64,000 nt of DNA from Micropterix aruncella (lineage: Eukaryota > Arthropoda > Insecta > Lepidoptera > Micropterigidae). Below the pieces are notes generated by a model. That model worked only from the letters and a program-made list of their open reading frames with translations, had not been told where the DNA came from and made no database searches. Both the position numbers and the translations under genes were made by a program. The stretch spans positions 34,820,499 through 34,884,498 of the forward strand of contig OX155960.1 in the NCBI GenBank assembly GCA_944548615.1, in the 5' to 3' direction. This document shows positions 34,621 to 46,309 of the stretch, piece after piece; position 1 is the stretch's first letter, and every line of letters begins with the position of its first letter.

Positions 34621-37600
34621 TTAGACATTAGTGACAGTTGTTTCTGCCTGATCAGCTGTTGTATGTATTTTTACAAGTTTACTGACAGGGCGCCTATACA
34701 CTTTCCCGTCCACTAATAGGTCTACTATTCGCACTTGGCCTGTTTTGTCAGGGAAAACTTGAGTTACCTGACCCCTGGCCCACCTTCCGCGTTCTAGGGA
34801 AGGATCTAACAGGACTACTAAGTCTCCGATTTTTAACGGAGTTCCCTTTGTCGCCCACTTAGGTCGTTTAACCAACAATGGAAGTACTTCTTTCGACCAC
34901 CGGTACCAGAAAGTATCAGCAAGTATTTGCGATTGTTTCCAGTGATTTTTGTTAGATAACTCAGTTGTATTATTCTGTCCTACCGCTGTACTATCATCTG
35001 CATGGCCTAATAGGAAATCTGCGGGTGTGAGAGGTCTCTCATCCCGAGTATCTAGAGATATATACGAGAGCGGCCTGTTGTTCATCATCGCTGAGACTTC
35101 GCATAATAATGTTCTCAGCACATCTTCATTTGGCGCTCGCTCCTTTAATATGGCATATAACGATTTTTTTGCCGTTTTTATCTGACTCTCCCAAACTCCA
35201 CCGAAATGGGGTCCTGAAGGAGGGGAGAAACTCCATTTTATCTCGTCGGCACTTAGACGATCCCTCACTTCATGGTTGTCGATAGCTGACAAAACTTTTC
35301 TTAATTCAGCGTCCGCACCGCGGAACCCAGTGGCATTGTCGCTCATAATTTCCCGCGGCTTCCCCCTGGCTGCTATAAAACGTCTTATAGCTAACAAGGC
35401 CGAGCTGGTTGACAAATCTCCAGCTAGTTCGATATGGGTCGCTCTCGTGTTAAAACAAGTGAAGAGTAATCCATATCGTTTTTCCACTTTCTTTCGATTA
35501 GTGACGAAGAACGGCCCAAAAGCGTCCAAACCTACAGTGTGGAAACAGCGCCTTCGGGTGGTTATTCGCGCGGGTGGGAGTTGGCCCATTTGTGCGGTCA
35601 TAGGCTTCGCGCGGCGGATAGTGCAATAGACACATTCTCGTGAGATCTTTTTCACCGTTTGTCGCGCCCCAATGACCCAAAACTGTTCTCTCAGCACTGA
35701 TAAAATTAATTCAGCGCCGCCGTGAGCATTAATCTCGTGTAAATGTTTCACGAGCAACACCGTGAATCTATCCTTACCGTGTAATATATATGGCCTTTTT
35801 GTGTCGAAAGGTGTGTCGTTCGCATTTTCGATCCGGCCTCCTAACCGTATTAACCCTTCCGCGTCGATATACGCGTTCAATCCGAACAGACGGCTGTCTT
35901 TCGGCAATATTTTCTGATGACGTATCAGGTCTATCTCGTGTGCGAAAATTCGATGTTGTGATTCCTTGATCAGAATTTTTTTCCCGGTTGCGATATCGTC
36001 GCTTTCGAGTACTTTTGACGTGGTTTTTTTTCTACACAGATCTATAAATTTTTTCACATATGCCATGGTTCGACTCGCCCGCATGTACCGGGAAAATCTA
36101 TCTATGTCAATTACGCTTTCATTTTTTTCTGTCGTTGTTAGTACAAGTTTTGTCTTAAATTCTAACAATGCTCTCTCTTCCGGTTTCGGATCGGTTGGCT
36201 CCTGGAGCGGCCAGTGTTCTCTACTGCCACGCAAGAAAGCAGGTCCCGCGAACCATCTACCTTCCGGGCTTAAATCTATCTTGGTGGTATTCCGTGTGCC
36301 ATCATCAGCGGGGTTGTCGCTCCCTGCTAACCAATGCCACTGTCTTGGAGACGTGAGCTCATCGATCACACCTAGTCTATTTGCTACAAACTGGAGGTGA
36401 CATTCCTTTTGTGACAAAATCCACCACCACACATTTTTTGAGTCTGTCCACATAAAGACGTCATCGAAACTTAATGCGCTCTCTTGTTTTATTTTTGAGG
36501 CCAGTTCAGCACCTAACAGCGCCGCAGTCAGTTCTAACCTGGGGATTGTCAGTTTGCCTTTCAAAGGTGCCACTCGAGTTTTGCTAGCCATAAAGGATAC
36601 CTTGTGCTCGCCGCTACAGCCTGTAATCCTAACATATGCAACGGCGCACATCGCCTTTTCGGACGAATCGCAGAATACGTGCAATTGCCTTTTCTCACCT
36701 GCTTGTTTGGTAGCGCCATTATAACGTGAGATTCGCACACCTTGCGCTAATCTCAGTTCTTGCAACCACCGGAGCCAATATTTAACTACATCGCTCGGGA
36801 TCTCGTCGTCCCAGGCCACTCGGCTACTCCATACCTGCTGCATGATCAGTTTAGCCCTTATAGTTAGCGGTGAAAGCGCACCCATTGGGTCCCATAGCTG
36901 CATTATTAATTTTAGCGCTTCCCGCTTCGACGGAATCTTATTTCCCGTCGTCAGATCTTCGCTGAGGCGGTCCATGCTCACATTAAATGCTAACTGATCA
37001 GAGGCAGGTAGCCACGTCAAGCCTAATATACGTTGTGACGTCAACTCACCCTTTTCCAGAGATACTTGCGCGAGCGCGCGGTTTTCTTCTGGTATCCCGG
37101 TTAAAGCCTCGTTTTTATTTGAAGCCCAACCGGTCATAGTGAAATTCCCAGCTTTATGAATCAAATTAATTTCCCTGATGACTTGTTTTGCTTCCTCTAA
37201 CGTGTCTACTCCCGCCAGCAAATCATCAACGTACGAATCGCGCTCTATTATTTTTACAGCCGCTGGGTACTGGTCCTTAAACCGAGCTGCGTTTTTATTT
37301 TTTACGTAGATCGCGGAGGCCGGGGAGCAACAACTACCGAATATTAGACAGTCCATTTTTAAGATTTTTGGAGGACTTTCACGCTGGAAACCTCGCCAGA
37401 GAAACAGCTGACTGAAGCTATCTTCCTCTCTCACTTTTATCCGAAGATACATATCTCGTATGTCGGCCGTGAAAGCGATTGCATTTTCACGGAATCGTAA
37501 TAAAATTCCTAATATGCTATTTAAATAGTCTGGTCCACCTAATAACATGCTATTCAGCGACCCGCCTGCGCCCGAGGACGCAGCGTCGTGAACGACACGA

Positions 37601-40278
37601 ATTTTGTCTTTCTTCGCGGGGTGAATAACCCCCAGGTGCGGAAGAAATAACACTCGAGGGCGGTTTTTTAATTGTTTTTCCTCGACTTCCGAAGCATACC
37701 CCTCAGCTAGATATCTCTCTATCTGCTGGCAGTATTTTTCTCCATAAAGACGGTCGGAGTCCATTTTCCGTTCCACTGACCTCAGCCGAGTCATTGCCAT
37801 GTCTCGGTTATCTGGTACGGAAAAGTTCACCTCTTTCCATAACAGACCTGTCTCCCATACTCCATTTTTAAAAGAAGTAGTATCTTCTAAGATTTTTTCA
37901 GCCCTAACATCGGCCTGAAGCTTTCGCTTTTTCTGTGGCCAATCGTACTCTAGCTTCAGATTTTCTTCAAGTAATTTATCTAAAGAAGGTTCATTTTCCT
38001 GATTTAAGCATAGCGCCGGGTACCTAATGTCTCGTTCGAGAGCGTTATTGCCGCCGATAGCCACCCACCCCAGGAGTGTTTTAGATACCGATAGGCCCCC
38101 GTCTACCATTTTTAATCCTCTAGAGACTATCAGTTCCCAACAATTAGCTCCCAGGAGCAGGTCAGGTTTTACGGTCGTCGCCTGAGTCGAACGCACCATC
38201 CCTCCGATCGGCCTCTGCGCACTTATCACGCTTTTGACCTCCGGTAGATTTAACGAGGCTACGCTGTAAGCTCGTACTACGTATTCCTTCTTACCTAAAT
38301 CTCCCCTTACTTTGAAGGACACCGTTTCGGCACTGCTATTACTCTCTCTCATATTCCCGATTCCAGAGAGCTGTAATCCCTGCGTCGGGCCTCGAATGCC
38401 TAGTTCTATTGCCACGCTCTGATCAATGAGTGAAACAGTCGCGCCTGCGTCTAACAACGCATATAATGTTTTTCTACCCCGGGTTCCAACTACGGTTATC
38501 GGTAATACTTGCAGAATGACCTGATTTCCAGATACTGCGTTCGCCACTACCTCGGAGCTCGCGCGCGGCGCCGCCGCGATGTCCGCCTCGTTCGCAGGCG
38601 GCGGGGCGGTCAGCAGATAATGATATTTGCCCTTTGGAAACCGTTTATATGCCGAACACGATTTTCGGCCGTGGTTGTGCCCTAAACATTTAAAACACCT
38701 ACGCATTTTTTTTATCTCATCCCAGCGGCTTGCTAAAGTTAGATTTTTAAATTCTTCACATTTATTTAAATAATGGGATTTCTCACACCGAGGGCACTTA
38801 GGGTCTTCTTTGCCCTGGGTATGTAAAATATATTTTTTAGAGCCCGTTTCTTTCTGTCTCTTGTCTCGCGGGTTATCATAACTTTTCCTAGGGAGCTCTG
38901 CGGTACACAGACCGGCGTCTTGTGCGCTGATCGCTAATTTCTCTAACCATAATGCGAAATAAACTAATACCGGATCGTTTAAACCAACCCTTCCCCTGTC
39001 AGCTAGCCACAGAGTTAATAAGTTCTTTGGCAATTTTGCCACAAGTGAAGCCAATAAGTCTGGATTATAAAGATGTTCTAATTTATTTACCGATTTTACG
39101 GTCGCGACCAGATTTTTTATCTGGCACGCAAATCGCATTAAACCGTCTGCATCTAGACTATCAGATAACCCTTTTTCTTTCCTCAAATCCGCTATCGTTC
39201 TCTGAATAATTAAATTCGTATTACCGAATAGCGCCTCTAACGTGGTCATGATATTTGTCACGTTGTCAGGACTTAAAAGCAAACCCGTCACTGCCTCGCG
39301 TGCTCTACCTTTTAATGCTGTCTGCAAACGCAATAAGTTTTGTGCATCATTTAAATGCATTACGTCTGTCGACTGTTTGAAAATAGCTTTGAAGGCTACG
39401 AATTCTAAAGGATTCCCGTGAAATGAAGGTAACTCTTTTGCAAAATGCGGTTTTGTGGACGCTACAGAAAAAATCCTACATACCTCTTTTATCATTTTTT
39501 CGCTCGAGCTGCTAATTCCATCGCTGCTCGTACCCAGGTCCGTATCAGCGGCGGCCTTTACCGCCGCCGCCGACACCGCCTTGGTCTCTGCCCTAGCGTT
39601 GTCCGCAGCTGCCGCGCCGCTCGCATTCGCCGCGCCGCCCGCATTCGCCGCGCCGTCCGCCACCGTCGCGCCGTCCGCCACCGTCGCGCCGGACGCCGCC
39701 GCGTTGCCCGGTTCCGATCGCCCGCCGTCTTCACGCCGCCGTGCCGCTTCTCCATTTTCTTCTGCGAATGTTCCCCCCCAGGGTTCTGGGGACGTCTCAG
39801 CAGCTGGAGTTTGATACTCGGCCCATCTCGACACTCTGCTGGCTGCCGTGTTGTCCCCCGCGACGTCGCGATCATTTTCCTGACTGCTCGTTTCTGTCCC
39901 GAAGGTTTCGGAGACAATTTCCAGCATCCTCATAGCATGCCGCGAGTCTTCTTCCGCTGCATCCAGTTCTTCCTGCATCGCTGCTCGTTGAAGGTCCATG
40001 TCAGCCTCTTCTTCGATTTCTTCAGCCGCTCTGCGCGCCGTGCGCCGCGCAGCCACTTTTTTCAGTTCCGCATCCAATTTATTTTTATCAGCTTTTTTCT
40101 TGGCTTTTTGGAGGTTCACTCTTCGAAGTTCTTCAGATGCTGCTCGCAGTTCCTGAACGTGCTCGCTTCTTCTGCTGCTCTCTGACCAGGCGCGCGATGA
40201 AGGTCTTGGATTTTCGGATTGCGTGCTTTTCGAATCCATATTTTTATTTTTCTTTTCTCGTTCTTGATCCAAAGTCAC
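34621..40278 (-). CDS. BEL/Pao Gag-Pol polyprotein
   Basis: 1885 residues in one unbroken frame. It supplies capsid, protease, reverse transcriptase, RNase H and integrase. Residues about 40-130 are highly charged and probably coiled coil. About 185-250 is alanine-rich low complexity. About 275-440 resembles the Gag part of BEL elements (LPSFHGNPLEFVAFKA). Two zinc knuckles lie near 497-510 (CPRCEKSHYLNKC) and 523-537 (CFKCLGHNHGRKSC). The aspartic protease motif LLDAGATVSLID is about 606. RT has YVDD at about 1014 and the BEL-type block LNSMLLGGPDYLNSILGILLRF before it (split here as LNSMLLGGPDYL, then NSILGILLRF). RNase H starts near FCDSSEKAM (about 1199). The integrase zinc segment is about 1510-1545 and its core begins near GLDAFGPFFV (about 1576). 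The C-terminal 100 residues match the domain that closes BEL polyproteins. The ATG at 40278 lies 44 bases from the LTR. Confidence 0.95.
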   Translation of the reverse strand: MTLDQEREKKNKNMDSKSTQSENPRPSSRAWSESSRRSEHVQELRAASEELRRVNLQKAKKKADKNKLDAELKKVAARRTARRAAEEIEEEADMDLQRAAMQEELDAAEEDSRHAMRMLEIVSETFGTETSSQENDRDVAGDNTAASRVSRWAEYQTPAAETSPEPWGGTFAEENGEAARRREDGGRSEPGNAAASGATVADGATVADGAANAGGAANASGAAAADNARAETKAVSAAAVKAAADTDLGTSSDGISSSSEKMIKEVCRIFSVASTKPHFAKELPSFHGNPLEFVAFKAIFKQSTDVMHLNDAQNLLRLQTALKGRAREAVTGLLLSPDNVTNIMTTLEALFGNTNLIIQRTIADLRKEKGLSDSLDADGLMRFACQIKNLVATVKSVNKLEHLYNPDLLASLVAKLPKNLLTLWLADRGRVGLNDPVLVYFALWLEKLAISAQDAGLCTAELPRKSYDNPRDKRQKETGSKKYILHTQGKEDPKCPRCEKSHYLNKCEEFKNLTLASRWDEIKKMRRCFKCLGHNHGRKSCSAYKRFPKGKYHYLLTAPPPANEADIAAAPRASSEVVANAVSGNQVILQVLPITVVGTRGRKTLYALLDAGATVSLIDQSVAIELGIRGPTQGLQLSGIGNMRESNSSAETVSFKVRGDLGKKEYVVRAYSVASLNLPEVKSVISAQRPIGGMVRSTQATTVKPDLLLGANCWELIVSRGLKMVDGGLSVSKTLLGWVAIGGNNALERDIRYPALCLNQENEPSLDKLLEENLKLEYDWPQKKRKLQADVRAEKILEDTTSFKNGVWETGLLWKEVNFSVPDNRDMAMTRLRSVERKMDSDRLYGEKYCQQIERYLAEGYASEVEEKQLKNRPRVLFLPHLGVIHPAKKDKIRVVHDAASSGAGGSLNSMLLGGPDYLNSILGILLRFRENAIAFTADIRDMYLRIKVREEDSFSQLFLWRGFQRESPPKILKMDCLIFGSCCSPASAIYVKNKNAARFKDQYPAAVKIIERDSYVDDLLAGVDTLEEAKQVIREINLIHKAGNFTMTGWASNKNEALTGIPEENRALAQVSLEKGELTSQRILGLTWLPASDQLAFNVSMDRLSEDLTTGNKIPSKREALKLIMQLWDPMGALSPLTIRAKLIMQQVWSSRVAWDDEIPSDVVKYWLRWLQELRLAQGVRISRYNGATKQAGEKRQLHVFCDSSEKAMCAVAYVRITGCSGEHKVSFMASKTRVAPLKGKLTIPRLELTAALLGAELASKIKQESALSFDDVFMWTDSKNVWWWILSQKECHLQFVANRLGVIDELTSPRQWHWLAGSDNPADDGTRNTTKIDLSPEGRWFAGPAFLRGSREHWPLQEPTDPKPEERALLEFKTKLVLTTTEKNESVIDIDRFSRYMRASRTMAYVKKFIDLCRKKTTSKVLESDDIATGKKILIKESQHRIFAHEIDLIRHQKILPKDSRLFGLNAYIDAEGLIRLGGRIENANDTPFDTKRPYILHGKDRFTVLLVKHLHEINAHGGAELILSVLREQFWVIGARQTVKKISRECVYCTIRRAKPMTAQMGQLPPARITTRRRCFHTVGLDAFGPFFVTNRKKVEKRYGLLFTCFNTRATHIELAGDLSTSSALLAIRRFIAARGKPREIMSDNATGFRGADAELRKVLSAIDNHEVRDRLSADEIKWSFSPPSGPHFGGVWESQIKTAKKSLYAILKERAPNEDVLRTLLCEVSAMMNNRPLSYISLDTRDERPLTPADFLLGHADDSTAVGQNNTTELSNKNHWKQSQILADTFWYRWSKEVLPLLVKRPKWATKGTPLKIGDLVVLLDPSLERGRWARGQVTQVFPDKTGQVRIVDLLVDGKVYRRPVSKLVKIHTTADQAETTVTNV

Positions 40279-40322
40279 TTTTCTTTCCGATTTTCTTTAT
40301 TCGGCTTGACGGAGGACCACGA
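40279..40322 (-). other. BEL leader with primer-binding site
   Basis: Only 44 bp separate LTR and start codon. Read on the minus strand, TGGTCCTCCGTCAAGCC begins three bases after the LTR and is the likely primer-binding site. I cannot assign the tRNA with confidence. Confidence 0.6.
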
Positions 40323-41748
40323 TGGTTGGGATTTTTACCCGGTTTGCATAAACCCACTTTACTTGTGAATTTACGCGACCCCCTTTGTGCTGGGTAATTA
40401 CCCCTTCGATTATCTTCAATGGTTTTCACCTTGGACTGTATTCAAATGGTAATCACTCACCAGCTAGGTTGGTTTTTCTCTCAGGGGTGGTTGTCTCGAA
40501 CGATTGGTGGATTCCAACCTCACAAGGAAATTAGTTCGGCGAGAGGCTTCCGTGATAGAACCTCACTTTCCTCAGGTCACGCAGGATAAGCTTCCGTCGA
40601 AAATAAACACTTTTTTTCGCGAGACTTTCTTTTATTCGGTCACTTATCTTTATTTTTACAGTGAGTTCCGAGTACTTATAATTTACTACTAAGTCCCGGT
40701 GCTTGGATCGCGGCGCGTTCACGCTGACCCTTTGCCAATTTACAACTGAAGCTTTCGCTCTTTTCTGTCGTCGATCGCCATTACATTTTTTTTTTAAGAT
40801 AGCGACCGCCCTTACCTCTCATTGGTCTAGATCCTTCCAGAAATTTCTAAACACACCCCTATTACTGCGCCGCACACGTTTTGTCCAATAACGAGACAGG
40901 GCGCACAAACCAGACACAACCCCGTGTGAAAGAGACATCGCAATCATGCTTCCTCGCTTGCACGCTAGAGCGAGAAGCGAATACACTAGTTGTCTCTGTC
41001 TTACATTTAAACATTTTATAGACATATTATTTGCTTAATTTAAAAGAAAAGAATCTACCCTAGTACAGGCATTAACCTAGTTGGGTAGTTTTTTAAGACA
41101 TAATTTTCGTACTACTTCCTCTTAAATAAAGCATTATTATTATTATTGTTATTACAGATTCTCGTCGCAAACGCCACCGTTCCCGAGTACATATTGTCTT
41201 AAACATAGGTTAGTTTCAGGTCATTAGTAACAAGTTAATATTAATGTTAGATCGTTACTTAGGCTAATTAAGTTGTCTCTCCTAGCGCTTTACTTTACAT
41301 TAAACGAAATACTATATGCTATGCTTAAATTAATTAAACATGCAAGTTTCTTTACATTTTAAACCATATTATTTCTAGGGGGAATTGTGGGATTTGGAGT
41401 ATGTATGATTTTTTGTAACGTCCACGGTTTTTATTTCGTAGTCTTTTGCCAGTCGCCTCGCCAGGGAATTTATCGTTACCATGTGTTACTAAGGGGTCCT
41501 TTTCACGATTTATTTTGAATGGGAACTTTGTCGGTCCCTGGATTCTCGTGTTTCAGGGTCGACCGCTCGTTTATTTTATATTTTATAGCCCCTTTCTGTC
41601 CTTTCCTTTGAGTTATCAGCTATTTTTCAAGGAATCTCATATCCTCGGCGTCCGTGACTAATTATGTTTCCTACCCTTTGTAAGAGGGTCTCACTTTTAG
41701 GGAAGATTTATCGACCCTGGCGTCCGCTCTTTCGGATATTCTGAACCA
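40323..41748 (-). repeat. BEL element LTR (5' LTR), uninterrupted
   Basis: 1426 bp. It preserves the unoccupied TTAA site (GTCTTAAACATAGG, about 41197-41210) hit in the other LTR. The TATA-like region is near 41569-41587 on the minus strand. It drives transcription toward lower coordinates. Confidence 0.93.
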
Positions 41749-42560
<812 letters not shown>

Positions 42561-42876
42561 TTATCGTTATGCAACAAAAAATGCCTCCAATTGAGACGAA
42601 TTTAAGCGAAAAAATAAAAAATTAAACACATTGATCAGTTCGGCAAAGCCGTTTTATAAATGAAGGGGACATTACGAAATAATTCAAATTTCGACCTACC
42701 AACATTTAAAATATGATACAATTAGGCTAAGATTGTTATAAACGAGCCATTAAATCGAAATAAAAATAAAAAACCTCCATATGCTCAATGAAATGAAAGA
42801 AGAAACTTCAATCTTAATTTCTGGCAGAGAAGTTTATAATAAAGATTGTATAATGTTATAAAAATTGATAACATTT

Positions 42877-43033
<157 letters not shown>

Positions 43034-43039
43034 TAATAT

Positions 43040-43330
43040 ATATAAATTACGTGTCACGTTGTTTGTCCGCGATGGACTCCTAAACTACTTAAGCGATTTG
43101 AATCAAATTTGCACACAATGTGCAGTTTGATCCAACTTGAAAGATAGGATAGCTTACGTCTTAATTTATAGTCGCGATATTATTTTATTGCAATGTCTAT
43201 TATTTGACATTCGCAATTATCTGTTAGTTCCAAACGATTTTAACAGATGGCGTTATCTATTGAGTAATCCATAGATGGCGCTGCTATGTTAAACCTACAA
43301 ACGTCATAGTCGGCCAAGCGTTATTCTAAA
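43040..43330 (+). repeat. Interspersed repeat fragment
   Basis: Begins ACGTGTCACGTTGTTTGTCC then GCGATGGACTCCTAAACTAC, a phrase I associate with widespread arthropod interspersed repeats. Its superfamily is uncertain. An AGATGGCGCTG-type word lies near 43272. Confidence 0.45.
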
Positions 43331-43599
43331 TTCAAAATATTGTGAAGGTAATACAGTGAAATTATTCCTGCTTTTTAATTATTTGTGCTTCATTGTTCAA
43401 AACTCTTTAATTAAAATATATACATGTAAGTATTATCACATAGTTATAAAAGTGGAATAACTGCAGTATAGGAACCTCTCTCCAATTTTTTTCATTTTAA
43501 TGCTAAATCTGGAAGAAAATTGTGTCGGTCGCTATAAATAAGCGAGATATAGGAGGTCAAAGTTTAAATTTTAAAAACAGGCCAAAATAATATAATATA

Positions 43600-43880
43600 A
43601 AAATGGATGTTGGTATATCTGTATGCCCGTCTGTCCGAGTTTAATAGACTCCGAAACCGTTTGACCGATCACCATGAAAGTTGGCATATATATGTATTTT
43701 TTCATGGTTAAGGTTTTTATATATATCCGCTTTGTTGCAACTTTCAACTAGACGGCGCTGCAGCACACCAACTTCTATACTGCTCAACCGATCGCCATGA
43801 AAATTGGTATACATTGGTATTTGAGAAAAGATATAACACGGGCAACGCCGGGTAATACCCACTCGTATATATATATATAT
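43600..43880 (+). repeat. Interspersed repeat ending in GGGCAACGCCGGGT
   Basis: Two similar phrases, ACCGATCACCATGAAAGTTGG (about 43662, last base trimmed in the second copy) and ACCGATCGCCATGAAAATTGG (about 43786), lie within one block. It closes with ACGGGCAACGCCGGGTAATA and a short TA run. Superfamily not assigned. Confidence 0.5.
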
Positions 43881-43954
43881 ATGATTGGTTTTTTGTAAAA
43901 TCTTTTTTTAAAGAATTCGTTTAAAGGATGACACTTTGATGAAAAAATAAAAAT

Positions 43955-44379
<425 letters not shown>

Positions 44380-44390
44380 GAAGAATACTC

Positions 44391-44433
44391 TTGCCGCTGA
44401 AGAAGGAGCCACGGGCTCCGAAACGTCCGGCAA
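44391..44433 (+). ncRNA. Hammerhead-ribozyme-like motif (Penelope-type)
   Basis: In order: TTGCCG (44391-44396), CTGAAGA (44397-44403, fits CUGANGA), an extra A, GGAGCC-ACG-GGCTCC (44405-44419, six-base-pair stem II), GAAA (44420-44423), C-GTC (44424-44427, minimal helix III and cleavage triplet), then CGGCAA (44428-44433). CGGCAA pairs perfectly with TTGCCG as stem I. Extremely short helix III is known for hammerheads in Penelope-like elements, which act as dimers. The flanks are (TA)n, and no Penelope coding sequence is attached. Self-cleavage is inferred, not shown. Confidence 0.6.
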
Positions 44434-44465
44434 AGGTACAACCTTCACTAACCTTACAATTAAAT

Positions 44466-44940
<475 letters not shown>

Positions 44941-45239
44941 CTATGGTAGGAGCGCTATAGACATAGCGTTTGAAATGTAGCTGTAAAGGCAAGAATTTAT
45001 TAAAATGCTGCTATTCAACCTGTTTACCCAAGCATAAAGTAAATATGAGATGACTCTCTTTTTAGCAAACAATATAATTCGTATGACATCTTCGAGGTAT
45101 ATAATTGGTTATTACTTTCAGACATTTTGATCTTGTTATGCAACACATGTACTCGTGTAAGTAACTAGTAATATCCTTTATAAGAAATATCAGAGGTTAT
45201 CAGCATGTAAAAGCAACCCAACCTTAGTGAGTTTTTAGT

Positions 45240-45700
45240 GATCTTACTACACGATTAGAACGAGTTTCTCCGTCCTATAGTCTGGTCACGGATTCGCGGT
45301 CGCTTGCGTGGTCTTTACCTAACGTTAGCGGTTTTACAAATAGAATTTTCCGCGGATCTGTGACGTCCTTTGCTCGTCAATATTACTTGAGATTGGATGG
45401 TTAACGGATCGCTCCTAAGAATAGGTGACGCCAGGTCAACAGCTACCCCCGCTTCTTAGCAAATTTACGTCTTCAGACTGCCCCGTTTTTTGCCGGATCG
45501 CGCAAGCATGGTTGACACAGCACGGTGCGCAAACCGCCCATGTTTGCCCTAGGTATTCCCACGGGTCCGCACATCTAATTCCAACTGTCTAAGACTGCAA
45601 GTTACATCCGCATGCAGATTTCACAGAGACCGTTCCAGGTTAGTCTCTCTTCGAGGAGACTACCAGATGGGAACTTTAACTCAAGATTTAAAAGTTAAGC
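45240..45700 (+). repeat. Family A, diverged single copy
   Basis: Keeps CGGTCGCTTGCGTGGTC, GACGTCCTTTGCTCGTC, ATTGGATGGTTAACGG, CTACCCCCGCTTCTTAG and GCACGGTGCGCAAACCGCCCA in family order but with many changes. An older copy than those at 54990-61145. Confidence 0.7.
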
Positions 45701-45764
45701 CGATCGCTAAAATTATAGACAGCCATCCGGCCAAAGCTACTCGAAGCCGATAGAAACTGAATGC

Positions 45765-46305
45765 TGTGTGTATGTGTGTGAATTCCTCCACGGTAACGCC
45801 TAAACACTTCATCCAATTGACTTTAAAATTTGGCAATCAGGCATAATTTGATCATGGAGCAAGAGTTGAAAAGATTGTGATTGAAATCGGTCCACCAGGG
45901 GCTAGTCATACTTCAATTCAGAAATATTGGACTCAACATTTCGGAATTGAATTTCGATTGAAACAACATTGTAAAATTTAGGTTGGAATATCTCTTATAC
46001 AAGCGATACAAATACTTTTTAAATTCCGTTGTATTTGAAAAAATACTACATTATGTCGGAAAATAGCTGCTTTTATACCATGGCAATACTACAAATATGC
46101 TATGAATATACTACATTTGCGATCATAATCACTTGACACAATCACTATCGGGAGGGAAGTTGGAAGGGTTGGGGAGGGGGGGGGGGGGTTGCGGGGTTGG
46201 GAGGGAGGAGGGTTGAAGGGTATGGCTCGCAGGGGAGGATTATCTGCTGCCGGTAAAGCCTTGGGGTTACCGACCGTTTTTTACACGACTGCCCAACCAA
46301 TAATT
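45765..46305. repeat. Family C repeat, second long copy with G-rich block
   Basis: Parallels 25020-25560 from CCTCCACGGTAACGCC through TACAAGCGATACAAATAC and ATACTAC words to a G-rich block (46150-46222, with a G run of 13 or so) and GGTAAAGCCTTGGGG. The ordered match including the G-rich block shows these belong to the repeat and are not chance low complexity. Confidence 0.72.
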
Positions 46306-46309
46306 GGTG

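Larger units (their letters stand above)
31396..41748 (-). mobile_element. BEL/Pao LTR retrotransposon with intact polyprotein
   Basis: A minus-strand element with LTRs at 31396-34267 (1426 bp once a later 1442-bp insertion and its TTAA duplicate are removed) and 40323-41748 (1426 bp). LTR tips are TGGTTCAG and CCCAACCA read on the minus strand. I noticed only single-base differences between the LTRs (for example T/A in AATTAATCATG versus AATTAAACATG, and G/T in GGAACGTTG versus GGAACTTTG). Between them is one uninterrupted Gag-Pol frame. Near-identical LTRs plus an intact frame mean a recent, possibly still active element. The target duplication cannot be fixed because both flanks are TA repeat. 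Confidence 0.95.

Noticed and set aside
39445..40185. 246-codon plus-strand frame opposite the BEL Gag region
   Set aside because: Shadow of the GC-rich alanine-rich Gag segment on the other strand; arginine/alanine composition only.
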